Positions 9,350 to 19,145 are shown, counted from the first letter of the stretch. The stretch is 64,000 nt of DNA from Planococcus salinus (GCF_003719725.1 NZ_RIAX01000002.1:124001-188000), one strand, 5' to 3'. The notes: generated by a model from the letters alone, not told the origin. Numbers and translations are program-made.

Positions 9350-11257
9350 TTAAACGGTTTGGACCGGTACCGGAAGAATGGATTCCCACATATGCTGGAT
9401 CAACAGTTCTTCTTCGTTCAGCAGCAGGTGGATTTCACCGGAATCATTGGAGCTGCGGATCAAGCGCCCGATGCCCTGCTGGATTCTCAGCTGCATGAAC
9501 GGGATGTCGATGTCTTCAATCGGATTTTCACTGAATTTCCGCTTCGCCTCGAAAACCGGATCTTGAGGAGGATACGGTAAATCGACGATGACGACTTTGG
9601 TCAGTGCATCACCCGGCAAATCGAGTCCTTCCCATAAATGGTAGGAGCACAGCACCTGGAACGCACCTTGCTGGAAATCTTTCACGACCGTCGACAATTC
9701 ACGGTCCCCTTCAAATTCAATGCGCAGCGAATGGTCCGCTGGCAGCGATTGTTTGAAGCGGATCATTTCCTGTTTGGACTTGAACAACACCAGGGTCTGT
9801 TCTTGTGTTTCCAGCAATTGCTGCACACGCTGGAATTTTTCTTCCTGCGGCAGTACATGTTTCCGGATTTTCATGACTTCTTCGTAATCAAACGGCGATG
9901 GCACGGAAAACGATTGGTACTTGTCGATTCCCAGACTGTCTGCCAAATAACTGAAGTCTTTCTGAATCGATAACGTGGCGGAAGAAAAAATGATCGGCAC
10001 TTTGCCATCAAATAATTTTTCATCGAGGATATCGGTCACCAGACGCGGCATGATGACCAATGTCTCAACTTCATCTTTTACTTCCAGCCAATTGATGGCA
10101 TCGCCTTCCTCGACAAATAAACGCATGGAGAACGTGTAGAGTTCAAAATATTCTTCAGCAATCTTCAATTCGTATTCCGGGATGGTATACAGTTCACTTT
10201 CAAACACGAACTCTTCCATCATCAGGTCAATATGGCGAATCAGCTGCTTGCCCAGTGCCAGCATATCCGCAGATTTTTCGATTGCTTTGCGGTCTTCCTC
10301 ACTTTGGACTGTATTGGCACGGACCATGCGGAAAAATTCATTGTGCATATCGATGGTTTGTTCGATCATATTCAATGTTTTTTCTCTGACGCCATCGACC
10401 ATGATGCTTTCCGTCAAATCCAATAAGGTTTTTTCCTGGACTTCGTATGTCAATGCCCGTTGTGCGGCAAACTCCAATAAATGCCCTTCGTCGAGTACAA
10501 TCTGCGAAACTTCCGGAAGTAACGGCGTCTGCCCTTCGCGTATGCGCGTTTCTTTCGTCCAGATATGCTCCATCAAAAAGTCATGAGAACAAATGACCAG
10601 ATCCGTCGCTTCACGGTAATGATTCCGGTGAATCGTCTGCCCACACTTATTGCGCAGTTCACAGGCAGCACAGTTCTGAATCGGATGGTAATTGACTTTC
10701 TGCCATTCTTCATCGGTCACTTCCGGAAAACTGGAACGTTCCCCGTATGGATACGTTTTTTGCATAGAATGGGTTTTATTGACGAAGCCGGGCAAGCTGT
10801 CTTCGATTTCATCCAGAAAATCATCTTCATACAACTTCTGTGCCCCTTCGAGGCGCTGCAGGCATAAGTACTGATCTCGTGACTTGGCCAGGCGGACATC
10901 GAGATTCAGATTAAACAGGTCATTCAAACGGTCAATGTCGCCGCCTTTTTTCACCAATTGCTCAATCAGGGTTTCATCGGCACAGGAAATCAATGCAGGT
11001 TTCCCTGTATAACGCGCATAGGCGATGGCTGGCAGTAAATACGCCAGGGTCTTGCCTGTCCCGACACCCGCTTCCGCAAACAGCACCGCTTTTTCTTTTA
11101 ATGCCTGTTCTATCTGAAACGACATAAATACTTGCTCATCCCGCACATCGTAGCCTTTTTCCGGCAGTTCGTCGTAGAACACATCACCGATCCAGTCGCT
11201 GAGCGATCCGAAAAAGGTTTTTTCTTTTGAGAGTTGAAATGGTATGGGTTGTCTCAT
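9350..11257 (-). CDS. ypvA: DinG/XPD-type Fe-S helicase YpvA
   Basis: Superfamily 2 DNA helicase of the DinG/YoaA branch, 635 residues. It shows a Walker A at 64-70 (GVGTGKT) and a DEGH Walker B at 256-259. Between them are four cysteines (132, 196, 199, 205) in the spacing that binds a 4Fe-4S cluster in XPD-like helicases. C-terminal motifs include SSATLS and QGIGRLIRS. B. subtilis YpvA is the counterpart by position and length. The ATG at 11257 has a GAGGAG site. It is the second DinG paralogue here; the one at 27570-30338 has an exonuclease domain and lacks these cysteines. A role in repair or in resolving DNA structures is inferred. Confidence 0.9.
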   Translation of the reverse strand: MRQPIPFQLSKEKTFFGSLSDWIGDVFYDELPEKGYDVRDEQVFMSFQIEQALKEKAVLFAEAGVGTGKTLAYLLPAIAYARYTGKPALISCADETLIEQLVKKGGDIDRLNDLFNLNLDVRLAKSRDQYLCLQRLEGAQKLYEDDFLDEIEDSLPGFVNKTHSMQKTYPYGERSSFPEVTDEEWQKVNYHPIQNCAACELRNKCGQTIHRNHYREATDLVICSHDFLMEHIWTKETRIREGQTPLLPEVSQIVLDEGHLLEFAAQRALTYEVQEKTLLDLTESIMVDGVREKTLNMIEQTIDMHNEFFRMVRANTVQSEEDRKAIEKSADMLALGKQLIRHIDLMMEEFVFESELYTIPEYELKIAEEYFELYTFSMRLFVEEGDAINWLEVKDEVETLVIMPRLVTDILDEKLFDGKVPIIFSSATLSIQKDFSYLADSLGIDKYQSFSVPSPFDYEEVMKIRKHVLPQEEKFQRVQQLLETQEQTLVLFKSKQEMIRFKQSLPADHSLRIEFEGDRELSTVVKDFQQGAFQVLCSYHLWEGLDLPGDALTKVVIVDLPYPPQDPVFEAKRKFSENPIEDIDIPFMQLRIQQGIGRLIRSSNDSGEIHLLLNEEELLIQHMWESILPVPVQTV

Positions 11258-11275
11258 AAAGTCTCCTCACAGAGA

Positions 11276-11301
11276 AACGGAAGGGCTCGGGCCCTTCCGT
11301 T
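11276..11301 (-). terminator. Hairpin after ypsC, possible weak terminator
   Basis: An 11-bp perfect stem (AACGGAAGGGC with its complement) with a 4-nt loop lies between ypsC and ypvA. The minus-strand T run after it is short and broken (TTTCTCTG), so read-through into ypvA is likely. Confidence 0.45.
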
Positions 11302-11307
11302 CTCGTC

Positions 11308-12444
11308 TCATTTATTTGTTGGGCGCTGACCCCAGAACTGATAAAAATCGGTGCGGATGAAGCCATTGAACAACTTGCGTTTTTTGGTCGCTTTCCGTCC
11401 GTATAATTCTTCAAAGTTTTCCATTGAAGAAAGCATATAAACCGACCAGGTCGGATGTTTGGAAAAGACACGGCCCATGTCACTGACCATTTCTTCAATA
11501 ACTTCCACTTCGCCGAGTCGCTCGCCGTATGGCGGGTTCCCGACTGCCACACCGGACTCTTCCTGCGTAGTGAAATCTTTGACTTGCCGCTGCTTGAAAG
11601 TGATCAAGTCGGCAAATCCAGCTTCTGTGGCGTTTTCTTCCGCCACTTTCAACATTCGATGATCGATATCCGTACCGAGAATATTGAGGGGCTGGTCGTA
11701 ATCCGCCAATTCTTCCGCTTCTTCACGGACTTCGTCCCATATCTGCTGTTTCATCCAAGGCCATTGTTCGCTGTCAAAATCACGGTTATAACCCGGTGCA
11801 ATGTTCTGCCCGATCATCGCAGCTTCGATGACAATGGTGCCTGATCCGCAAAAAGGGTCCACAAACGGCCGATCGGGTGTCCATTTCGTCAATTTCACAA
11901 GTGCGGCTGCCAAGGTCTCTTTTAAAGGAGCTTCGCCCTGGTCGAGACGGTATCCGCGTTTATGGAGGCCGGCGCCGCTTGTATCGATTGATAATTGCAC
12001 TTTATCCTTCAATATTGATACTTCAATTTTGTACCGTGCCCCTGATTCATCCAGGAACGAATTCCGGTGATAGGCTTTTTTCAATCGTTCGACGATCGCT
12101 TTTTTGACGATCGACTGGCAGTCCGGCACACTATATAATTTCGATTTAACGGATTTCCCCTGTACCGGAAAATTCGCATCGACCGGCAAAAACTTTTCCC
12201 ACTCGATGGCTTTCGTCTGCTCAAACAATTCATCAAACGAATACGCGGAAAACTCGCCGGCAATGATTTTCACACGATCGGCAGTCCGGAGCCAAAGGTT
12301 CGCTTTGGCAATATCTTTTTCATTGCCTTCGAAAAAAACTTTGCCGTTTTCCGTCTGTGTGTCGTACCCTAATTCTTTTACTTCGTCCGCAACAATGGAT
12401 TCCAATCCCATTGCAGCAGTAGCAAGTAATTTATATGTTGTCAT
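11308..12444 (-). CDS. ypsC: Class I SAM-dependent RNA methyltransferase YpsC (THUMP domain)
   Basis: Predicted 23S rRNA guanine-N2 methyltransferase related to the N-terminal half of E. coli RlmL. The 378 residues hold a THUMP RNA-binding domain (about 45-155) and a Rossmann methyltransferase with the SAM loop DPFCGSGT (196-203) and the catalytic NPPY (303-306). ATG at 12444 has an AAAGG site. It begins 5 bp after the GGDEF-EAL gene stop, so the two are probably cotranscribed, although they have no obvious functional link. In B. subtilis ypsC also lies next to rnpB/gpsB. The exact modified base is inferred from the family. Confidence 0.9.
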   Translation of the reverse strand: MTTYKLLATAAMGLESIVADEVKELGYDTQTENGKVFFEGNEKDIAKANLWLRTADRVKIIAGEFSAYSFDELFEQTKAIEWEKFLPVDANFPVQGKSVKSKLYSVPDCQSIVKKAIVERLKKAYHRNSFLDESGARYKIEVSILKDKVQLSIDTSGAGLHKRGYRLDQGEAPLKETLAAALVKLTKWTPDRPFVDPFCGSGTIVIEAAMIGQNIAPGYNRDFDSEQWPWMKQQIWDEVREEAEELADYDQPLNILGTDIDHRMLKVAEENATEAGFADLITFKQRQVKDFTTQEESGVAVGNPPYGERLGEVEVIEEMVSDMGRVFSKHPTWSVYMLSSMENFEELYGRKATKKRKLFNGFIRTDFYQFWGQRPTNK

Positions 12445-12449
12445 AATAA

Positions 12450-14183
12450 CTACCTTTCCTGTCGCTTGATATTCCAGATCTCAATATAATGGCTGATATC
12501 TTCTGCCGGCATCGGCTTTCCGAATACATAGCCTTGCACAATGTCACAGCCCAGCGTCTGAAGAAGCTCCACTTGTTCAACGGCTTCCACTCCTTCAGCA
12601 ATCACTTCCAAATGGAGGCTGTGTGCCAATTGAACAACGGCATCCACAATGTATTCATTTTCTTTTGCGCTGAGGATCGTGGTGATGAAACTTTTGTCGA
12701 TTTTCAAGTAATCCAATGGGAATCGGCTCAAGTAACTTAACGAAGAATACCCGGTTCCAAAATCATCCACTGAAATCCGGAAGCCGAGCTGCTTCAACTC
12801 TTTCAATTTCATTGAGGTTTCTGCAGCGTTCGCCATAATGGTGCCTTCCGTCAGTTCAAGCTCAAAAAAAGAAGGCTGACAATTCATTTTTTCAAATATC
12901 GCCTTTAACGACGAAACAAAAGAATGCTGTTGAAAATGAATGCTGGAGACGTTTATGGAAATCGGCATGTCTGCTCTTTTCCCCAGTTCCAGCCGGATGA
13001 ATTCACCGCAAACCTTTTCAATAATCGCTTCGCTTAATGGAATGATCAATCCATTTTCTTCAGCAAATGGAATGAATTCCGATGGAGACACAATTCCGAG
13101 TTTGTCGCTTTCCCAGCGGATCAGGGCTTCAAGGCCAATGATCCGATCTGTTTTGATATTAACTTTGGGCTGGTAAAGCATTGTAAAGGACTTTGTTTCG
13201 ATTGCCTTTCGGAGTTCGCTTTCCAGCACAACAAGCCGCTTTGTTGCTGTCTTCAAATCGTCGAAAAAGAAGCTGTATTGGCTTCTTCCGTTTTGCTTTG
13301 CAAAGTACATGGCCTTATCTGCTTTTCGGAGCAGTTCATCCGTCGTTTTTCCGTCATTGGGATACAAACTGATTCCGATACTGGTGGAAATATAAATTTC
13401 TTCGCCTGCCAAGTGAAAAGGCTGCTCCAGCATATCAATGATCTTTTCGGCCAGTTGAGCAGCTTCTCTGGGGTGTTGGATGGCGGTTAAGGCAATCACA
13501 AACTCATCTCCGCCATATCTTGCAATAATGTCTTTGTTTTTAATTAGGATGCGTATGCGCTGAGAAACTTCCATCAATAATTGATCTCCCACTTCGTGTC
13601 CAAGCGAGTCGTTGATTTGTTTGAATCGATCCAGATCCAAAAACAAAAAGGAATGGGAGATCTTGTATCTTTCTGAGGTATTCATTAAATGAAGCATGCG
13701 TTCCGTAAAATCGTAGCGATTGGAAACACCGGTCAGCGAATCCGTCAGAGCCATCTTTTTCAGCTCTTCTTCCGCTGATTTGCGATCGGATAAATCGGAA
13801 AAAATGCCGCAATAATTTTGAATTTCTCCGTTGGAATCGTTGACAGCTGTAATGCTGAGCCATTCGGAGTAAATCTCTCCATTTTTTCGGCGGTTCCATA
13901 TTTCACCTTTCCATTCACCTTGCTCACGCAATTTTTTCCACATCGATTGATAAAATTCAAGATGGTGGATACCGGATTGCAAAATTTTCGGTGTATGGCC
14001 GATCACTTCATCACGCGTATATCCAGTCACAATTTCAAACGCCGGATTGACGTGGACAATGCGGCTGTGCAAATCCGTAATCATAATGCCTTCGGATACT
14101 TTTTTAAAGACTTTCTCTGATAATTCTTCAGGAAAAGCCGTGAGGGAAATACCGGGTTTATTGATGGACAGTTGATCAGTCAC
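12450..14183 (-). CDS. PAS-GGDEF-EAL cyclic-di-GMP signalling protein
   Basis: Putative bifunctional c-di-GMP enzyme of 577 residues with no membrane segment. Domains in order: PAS/PAC sensor (about 20-140), GGDEF diguanylate cyclase with intact GGDEF at 224-228, and EAL phosphodiesterase with EAL at 352-354 and DDFGTGYSSLSYL near 470. Both catalytic signatures are intact. The inhibitory I-site, normally RxxD just before GGDEF, reads KNKD (215-218), so product inhibition may be weakened. The start is GTG at 14183 with a weak ribosome site, so it is the least certain boundary. It lies between the rnpB terminator and ypsC, a place where I do not recall such a gene in B. subtilis. Confidence 0.9.
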   Translation of the reverse strand: MTDQLSINKPGISLTAFPEELSEKVFKKVSEGIMITDLHSRIVHVNPAFEIVTGYTRDEVIGHTPKILQSGIHHLEFYQSMWKKLREQGEWKGEIWNRRKNGEIYSEWLSITAVNDSNGEIQNYCGIFSDLSDRKSAEEELKKMALTDSLTGVSNRYDFTERMLHLMNTSERYKISHSFLFLDLDRFKQINDSLGHEVGDQLLMEVSQRIRILIKNKDIIARYGGDEFVIALTAIQHPREAAQLAEKIIDMLEQPFHLAGEEIYISTSIGISLYPNDGKTTDELLRKADKAMYFAKQNGRSQYSFFFDDLKTATKRLVVLESELRKAIETKSFTMLYQPKVNIKTDRIIGLEALIRWESDKLGIVSPSEFIPFAEENGLIIPLSEAIIEKVCGEFIRLELGKRADMPISINVSSIHFQQHSFVSSLKAIFEKMNCQPSFFELELTEGTIMANAAETSMKLKELKQLGFRISVDDFGTGYSSLSYLSRFPLDYLKIDKSFITTILSAKENEYIVDAVVQLAHSLHLEVIAEGVEAVEQVELLQTLGCDIVQGYVFGKPMPAEDISHYIEIWNIKRQER

Positions 14184-14216
14184 TGTGCAAGCACCGCAAT
14201 TCTGTTAGGAATATGA

Positions 14217-14245
14217 GAAAAGCCCCCCGGAAGGAGAGCCGTTTT
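14217..14245 (-). terminator. Terminator of rnpB
   Basis: On the minus strand GGCTCTCC-TTCC-GGGGGGCT folds into a stem with two G-U pairs followed by TTTT, directly after the RNase P RNA 3' end. Confidence 0.75.
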
Positions 14246-14247
14246 AA

Positions 14248-14658
14248 GCATGTTTAGACCATCAGAAATTCTATAAGCCATGTTTTGTTTTCCACGTACT
14301 CAAATGGTTTTCACCTCGTACTGGTGGAAGGCAATCATCTATCTGCAGATGTGCACCTGCCTTTTCCTCTGTTCAATTCCTTCGGAAAAGTGCCCCTACC
14401 ATAGTTTGGGTTTCTCACTCGCGGGGTTTACCTCGTTCCACCTGCATAATTTCTTATGCAGCTCCGTCACTGTGGCACTTTCAGGGTATGTCGGCCGTAT
14501 CTCAAGGACTTAGGCGTTCTACCCGCCGTCAGCTGCTTATGCAACTGCCTTAGCTTATTGTTTCGCTAAGCGCGATCACTACGGCCATCTCAGGTCCGTG
14601 CGAGCATGGACTTTCCTCTCCAGTCAGAACTGGAGCGATTGCCAGAATTTCAAATGGC
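14248..14658 (-). ncRNA. rnpB: RNase P RNA, Bacillus (type B)
   Basis: Catalytic RNA of RNase P, which matures tRNA 5' ends. Read on the minus strand it contains the conserved AGAGGAAAGTCCATGCTCGC segment near the 5' end, AGTGCCACAGTGACGGAG in the middle, and GTACGAGGTGA and ATGGCTTATAG near the 3' end, all in the order found in B. subtilis rnpB. The terminal P1 helix can be drawn between GAAATTC at the 5' end and GAATTTC at the 3' end, which sets the ends to within a few bases. Length is about 410 nt, as in type B RNAs. It has its own promoter overlapping the end of gpsB. Confidence 0.95.
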
Positions 14659-14664
14659 TATATT

Positions 14665-14693
14665 AGTATACGTCATCTTATTTTAGAATACAA
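14665..14693 (-). promoter_or_regulatory. SigA-type promoter of rnpB
   Basis: TTGTAT (14688-14693), 17-bp spacer, TATACT (14665-14670), with the predicted RNA start 7 nt downstream. Confidence 0.75.
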
Positions 14694-14699
14694 CGAAAT

Positions 14700-14993
14700 T
14701 CACTCGTTGTTCAATTTATTGCCGAACACATGGTTTTCCAAGTGGGACAATCTGCGCAAAATGTCAAAGTTCGTTGTACCCGGTGCCGGTGATGCCTGCT
14801 TTCTCGGCATTTCCTGCAATTCTGTCCGCAAACGTCTGTTTTCGTTTGTAAGCTGCTCAATTTTCTTGGAAAATGCTTCGTAATCCTGAATGACTTCATC
14901 CAGGAAATGGTCTACCTCGTCCTGGTTATAGCCGCGCATTCCTGTTTTAAAATCTTTTTCCAAAATGTCTTTTGCCGTAAATTTGATCTCCAT
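14700..14993 (-). CDS. gpsB: Cell-cycle protein GpsB
   Basis: DivIVA-like adaptor that coordinates peptidoglycan synthases between lateral wall and division site; in B. subtilis and Listeria it binds class A PBPs. The 97 residues include the typical N-terminal lipid/PBP-binding motif ([24 protein letters not shown], positions about 12-35), a coiled coil to about 65, a low-complexity linker and a C-terminal helix ([15 protein letters not shown]) that forms the hexamer. The ATG at 14993 has an AAGGGCG site. Its stop overlaps the rnpB promoter region. The likely PBP partner, PonA, is encoded 5 kb away. Confidence 0.95.
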   Translation of the reverse strand: MEIKFTAKDILEKDFKTGMRGYNQDEVDHFLDEVIQDYEAFSKKIEQLTNENRRLRTELQEMPRKQASPAPGTTNFDILRRLSHLENHVFGNKLNNE

Positions 14994-15057
14994 TCTAATC
15001 GCCCTTCCATCAAAACCTGCCTTTTGCTAAGTATAGCATAAGGCAGGTTTTTCGTGT

Positions 15058-16314
15058 TTAGATGTTCTTAAGTTCTGATTGCTTTTTTTGGCCTTTTTCC
15101 TGCTTTTCCTGCAGTCGCCGCTGCCGTTTTTGAAGTTCCTGCAGCAGGGAAGCGCGGACTTTCGTATGCTCGCTTGCCTGTTTCGCGAATTCTGCCATAA
15201 TGATCGCCTGGTCGAGATTTTTCAACTGATGTTCATATAATTTGGCCAGATGGATCCATGCCTCCACTTCCACCGTGCCTCTAAGATGAGGAGCCGCTTC
15301 TTTGAACAGCTGTGCCGCTTCTTCGTAGAATCCGTTCCGCTTTTTCTGGATGGCCAGCAAATAACGGGCCATCGCAGCCGAAGCGCCGCGCTGCCCTGTC
15401 ACATGTTCCAGGTAAGCTGCGCTTTGATCATACTCTTTCAGATCAGCATACCATTTGCCGATGTTCGTGTAAGCACCGCTTGTCTCTGATGCCAGGTCCT
15501 TCATCAGCAAGTCAGATGACACCACATACAACGAAACAAGCGACAGGATATCCAGCTCATTATGGTAAAGAACTTTCGCCAGCCCTTCCGGAAAACCGCT
15601 TTTGACAGCGTCAAGGTAAATGGGCGGGATTAAGAACCCCGGCACATCCCCAGACCGTCTGAAATCCAGTTTTTCTTCTTCAATCAAGCTGAGCTTCATC
15701 CGCTCCAGCTCATTTTTCCAAATCCGTTTTGTTCCATGAAACAAATCGATTTGTCTTGGGACCGGAAGCTTCGGCAACTGCTGGCGGTGCATGGTCCATC
15801 GGGACATCAACTGAGGCCAGTCAAAGCTTTTGCCATTATAGGAAAAGATGATGGGTTGCTCTTCTTTCCACAGTCCTGTCTCATATAAGAAAGCGGCCTC
15901 ATGGGATGGATCGGGCAGGATGTACTGCATCATCTCAAATTGCCCTTCCTTTTTTGTCAGCAGGCCGATCAAAAAAATATAGGCTCCCGTTCCGCTCAAT
16001 CCAGTCGTCTCCGTATCAAAGAATACGATTGAATCACTCGGTCTCAACTTGAATGGATGGTTGAAGGAAACTTTCTCCCATGCTTCCAGCACTCGATCCA
16101 GTTCTTTCAACTGCACTTTTCCATGCCGTGTTTCTTCAGTGTATACAATTTTCTTTTGGAACACATAGCCAAACTTATTTTCTTTGAGCTCAAGGCCGAT
16201 TTCATTCCATTTGTCTTCATGCGCCGGCTTTTCTGCAGCTCTGGGCTGCTTCTTTTTAACCGGATCTTTTTTGATCAGACCTTTCATCTGAAGCAATTTG
16301 CTTTCAAATGACAT
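15058..16314 (-). CDS. mrfB: Exonuclease MrfB (YprB), mitomycin repair factor B
   Basis: DEDD-type 3'-5' exonuclease that works with the helicase MrfA in a nucleotide-excision pathway for mitomycin C lesions in B. subtilis. The 418 residues contain an RNase H-like nuclease (about 95-275) with DTETTGL, SYNGKSFDWPQL and HNELDILSL acidic motifs, followed by TPR-like helices and a strongly basic, Gln/Lys-rich tail. The frame opens with GTG at 16317 but the ATG one codon later has better AGGTGAGC spacing. It follows mrfA by 7 bp, so the two form an operon with yppE. Confidence 0.9.
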   Translation of the reverse strand: MSFESKLLQMKGLIKKDPVKKKQPRAAEKPAHEDKWNEIGLELKENKFGYVFQKKIVYTEETRHGKVQLKELDRVLEAWEKVSFNHPFKLRPSDSIVFFDTETTGLSGTGAYIFLIGLLTKKEGQFEMMQYILPDPSHEAAFLYETGLWKEEQPIIFSYNGKSFDWPQLMSRWTMHRQQLPKLPVPRQIDLFHGTKRIWKNELERMKLSLIEEEKLDFRRSGDVPGFLIPPIYLDAVKSGFPEGLAKVLYHNELDILSLVSLYVVSSDLLMKDLASETSGAYTNIGKWYADLKEYDQSAAYLEHVTGQRGASAAMARYLLAIQKKRNGFYEEAAQLFKEAAPHLRGTVEVEAWIHLAKLYEHQLKNLDQAIIMAEFAKQASEHTKVRASLLQELQKRQRRLQEKQEKGQKKQSELKNI

Positions 16315-16321
16315 CACTTGC

Positions 16322-18592
16322 TCACCTCTCTTCGCGGAGCACGTCCAATAATTTGATGACGTGGCTCTTCATACTGACCGCGGCATCCTGCGCGCCGATG
16401 CATGACGGACAGCCGTCCAGGCAGGGGCATTCCGTCACATGCTGGTGTGCTTTATCAAGCAGCGGCTTCCATAGTTCAAAGATCCGTTCGCTGATGCCGA
16501 TTCCACCAGGATAAGAGTCATGGATAAAAAACGACGGCAAATCATTGTGAGGCGATTTTACTTGCGGCACCACATGGACATCCCTCCTGTCACATTGAAC
16601 AAAAATCGGGATGAACGACTCGATGGCATATGCAGCTCCGGTCATGGTATCCGACAACTCCGCTTCGCTGAAACCTTCAGGCCTTTCGAAACTAAGCCAT
16701 GTGGAAGAAGTATGGAGTTCTTCAGCAGGAAGCGAAATCGGACCGGATCCGATGTTGTCATGCGAATCAAAACGAATCTTTTTAAAGATTGTCGGCATCG
16801 CCAATACTGCAATATCGCCAAAATAAACTTCCGAATCGTTCATTTCGCGGCTTTTGTCTTCGCTCATCACTTTTAATTCAACCGCTAAGTTGGCGTCTGT
16901 GAAATAATCCACGTCCACTTCCCGCACGTACGCCTTCTTTTCTTCCCAGTCCAGAATTTCCACCTGGAATTGCGTTCCTTGATGCAGGTAGATCGCTTCT
17001 TCATGCAGCAGCGTCATGGCGCTGAATCGATCCATTTCGCCGATAACCCGCGTCGCAGCAGGAATCGACTGGTCGATGATGACGACATTTTCCTGAGAAG
17101 CTGACCGGAGAGAGATGTCGTGGGCCGGAAAACGGTCGCTCATCCAATGCCAGCGGTCCGAAGTTCTGACCAGGACGCCTTGTTCCTCCAAATACTCGAG
17201 CAGTTCCTGCACCTGAAATTCCCCGTACATATCGTCCGTGGAAAAAGGCAGCTCAAATGATGCACATTTTAAATGGTCCATCAGAATAATGATGTTCTCA
17301 GGATGGATGCGAGCTTCTTCAGGAGATTGATCCAGCAGATACTCAGGGTGATTGATAATATACTGATCAAGTGCTGTCGATTGGGCCACGTACACCACCA
17401 GAGATTCATCCTGCCTTCTGCCTGCTCTTCCTGCCTGCTGCCAGGCACTGGCCACATTCCCGGGATAACCGGTCATGATGCATGCCTGCAACTGGCCAAT
17501 GTCCACTCCCAGTTCCAAAGCATTTGTGGACACCACGCATTGAATTGAACCATCACGCAGCCCTTTTTCGATGGCCCGTCGCTCTGTCGGCAAATAACCG
17601 CCCCGATAACCTTTGATCGACTCATCCTGCAGTTTGTATTTGGTGATCGCCTGCAGATACGTTACCAGCATCTCCACTCGTACACGGCTTTTGGCGAATA
17701 CAATGGTCTGGATGCCTTGTTTGATCAAATGCGTCGCTAAATCCCGGACTTCCAGAACGGCGCTTCGGCGGACACCGAAACTTGGATGGATAATCGGCGG
17801 ATTGTAAAAAACGATGTGTTTCCTGCCGGCAGGTGCCCCGTTTTGGTCGATCAACTCGTGACTGGTATTTGTCAGGTTTTCAGCCAGCTCTTTCGGGTTC
17901 GCGATGGTCGCCGATGTGCAGATGAATACCGGATCACTGCCGTAAAATTCGCAAATGCGCTTTAATCGGCGAATGACATGAGCTACATGTGTACCAAATA
18001 CACCTTTATAAGTATGCAGTTCGTCGATGACTATATAATGAAGATTCTCAAAAAGAGAAACCCATTTTGTATGATGAGGCAAAATGCCGGAATGCAGCAT
18101 ATCAGGGTTAGTCATGATGATTTGCCCCGCTTTCCGCACTTTTGTCCGGATGGACGGAGAAGTGTCGCCGTCGTACGTATAGGACAGGATGTCGCGTTCG
18201 GTTTTTTCAATCAAATCCCCCAGGTCACTTTTCTGATCCTGTGCCAAAGCTTTTGTCGGAAACAAATAAAGGGCTCTTGCGCCTGGATCGTTTAAGATCT
18301 TGTTGAGGACCGGCAAGTGGTAGCAGTAGGATTTACCTGATGCCGTAGGTGTCACAGCGGTAAAAGAGTGATGCTGTTCCGCCAGATCAAATGCCTGGCG
18401 TTGATGGGTGTATAATTGATTGACTCCTTTTTTTTGCAGAGCCAACTTCAATGCTTCGTGCATTGCTGGTGAAAAATCGGCGTATGCTGCCGGCTTTTCT
18501 TGTTTTGTATGCCAATGGACGATGCGTTCCATCATTTCCGGTTCGGTTTTCCATTCGTTCATCAATTCAGGCAACGATTTTCGTTTGATCAT
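16322..18592 (-). CDS. mrfA: Helicase MrfA (YprA), mitomycin repair factor A
   Basis: Superfamily 2 DEAD/DEAH-box helicase with a C-terminal DUF1998 zinc domain, 756 residues. Motifs: Walker A TPTASGKS near residue 82, DELH Walker B near 190, TSAT, and C-terminal helicase QQAGRAGRRQDES near 390. The C-terminal domain carries a four-cysteine cluster in ECPCLDGCPSCIG near 730. In B. subtilis MrfA and MrfB form a UvrABC-independent repair pathway. The ATG overlaps the yppE stop by 4 bp and the next gene is mrfB, so this is a tight operon. Confidence 0.93.
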   Translation of the reverse strand: MIKRKSLPELMNEWKTEPEMMERIVHWHTKQEKPAAYADFSPAMHEALKLALQKKGVNQLYTHQRQAFDLAEQHHSFTAVTPTASGKSYCYHLPVLNKILNDPGARALYLFPTKALAQDQKSDLGDLIEKTERDILSYTYDGDTSPSIRTKVRKAGQIIMTNPDMLHSGILPHHTKWVSLFENLHYIVIDELHTYKGVFGTHVAHVIRRLKRICEFYGSDPVFICTSATIANPKELAENLTNTSHELIDQNGAPAGRKHIVFYNPPIIHPSFGVRRSAVLEVRDLATHLIKQGIQTIVFAKSRVRVEMLVTYLQAITKYKLQDESIKGYRGGYLPTERRAIEKGLRDGSIQCVVSTNALELGVDIGQLQACIMTGYPGNVASAWQQAGRAGRRQDESLVVYVAQSTALDQYIINHPEYLLDQSPEEARIHPENIIILMDHLKCASFELPFSTDDMYGEFQVQELLEYLEEQGVLVRTSDRWHWMSDRFPAHDISLRSASQENVVIIDQSIPAATRVIGEMDRFSAMTLLHEEAIYLHQGTQFQVEILDWEEKKAYVREVDVDYFTDANLAVELKVMSEDKSREMNDSEVYFGDIAVLAMPTIFKKIRFDSHDNIGSGPISLPAEELHTSSTWLSFERPEGFSEAELSDTMTGAAYAIESFIPIFVQCDRRDVHVVPQVKSPHNDLPSFFIHDSYPGGIGISERIFELWKPLLDKAHQHVTECPCLDGCPSCIGAQDAAVSMKSHVIKLLDVLREER

Positions 18593-18954
18593 TGTTTCGA
18601 ACTCTTTTCATCGATGGCGAGCATGAAAGTCTGCAATGTATATTGGGCGGCCTGGATGGTTTGGATAAAACGTTTTTTGCTCGTTTCTTTATAGAAACTT
18701 TGAACGAAAAACTGCGTCATCCCTTCTGCCGCCGTATCAATCTGTGGCTTGTGGACATATTTCGGCCGTTCCTGTTGGATATACAACAATGACTCTGTTT
18801 GCCATTCATTTATTTTGCCATGCCAGTAATCGGCATATGGTTTGACTTCTTCATAAAAATCCGGGATGGCGTCGCGTTCACGCATGTCATAAAAACGGTC
18901 CAGACATTTCCCGCATTCTTCATATAATACAGCTGAGAGTTCCCGTACTGTCAT
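18589..18954 (-). CDS. yppE: YppE family protein (DUF1798)
   Basis: Small helical cytoplasmic protein of 121 residues, matching YppE in length, helical character and position next to recU. It has no transmembrane segment or recognisable active site. It is the first gene of a yppE-mrfA-mrfB unit, overlapping mrfA by 4 bp, which suggests translational coupling and a possible link with repair. Its biochemical role is unknown to me. Confidence 0.8.
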   Translation of the reverse strand: MTVRELSAVLYEECGKCLDRFYDMRERDAIPDFYEEVKPYADYWHGKINEWQTESLLYIQQERPKYVHKPQIDTAAEGMTQFFVQSFYKETSKKRFIQTIQAAQYTLQTFMLAIDEKSSKQ

Positions 18955-19145
18955 TTTGCTGATCCCTCCATTGGCAATAGTTTATCATATTTGCCAAATT
19001 GACACGACTTTCAACGAACAGACATTCTTTTGGGTTGGAATGATGAACCGAATCCTATATTATAGGATTAGCGTTTTTGAAACTTTCCATAAAGGAAAGT
19101 CGTCTATTTTCGTGTACTATGGTAAAGTAAGCGAGGTGTGTCATC

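Noticed and set aside
19010-19030. LexA-box-like CGAAC-N4-ATTCT upstream of recU/yppE
   Set aside because: Only one half-site fits the Bacillus consensus; not enough to claim SOS control.
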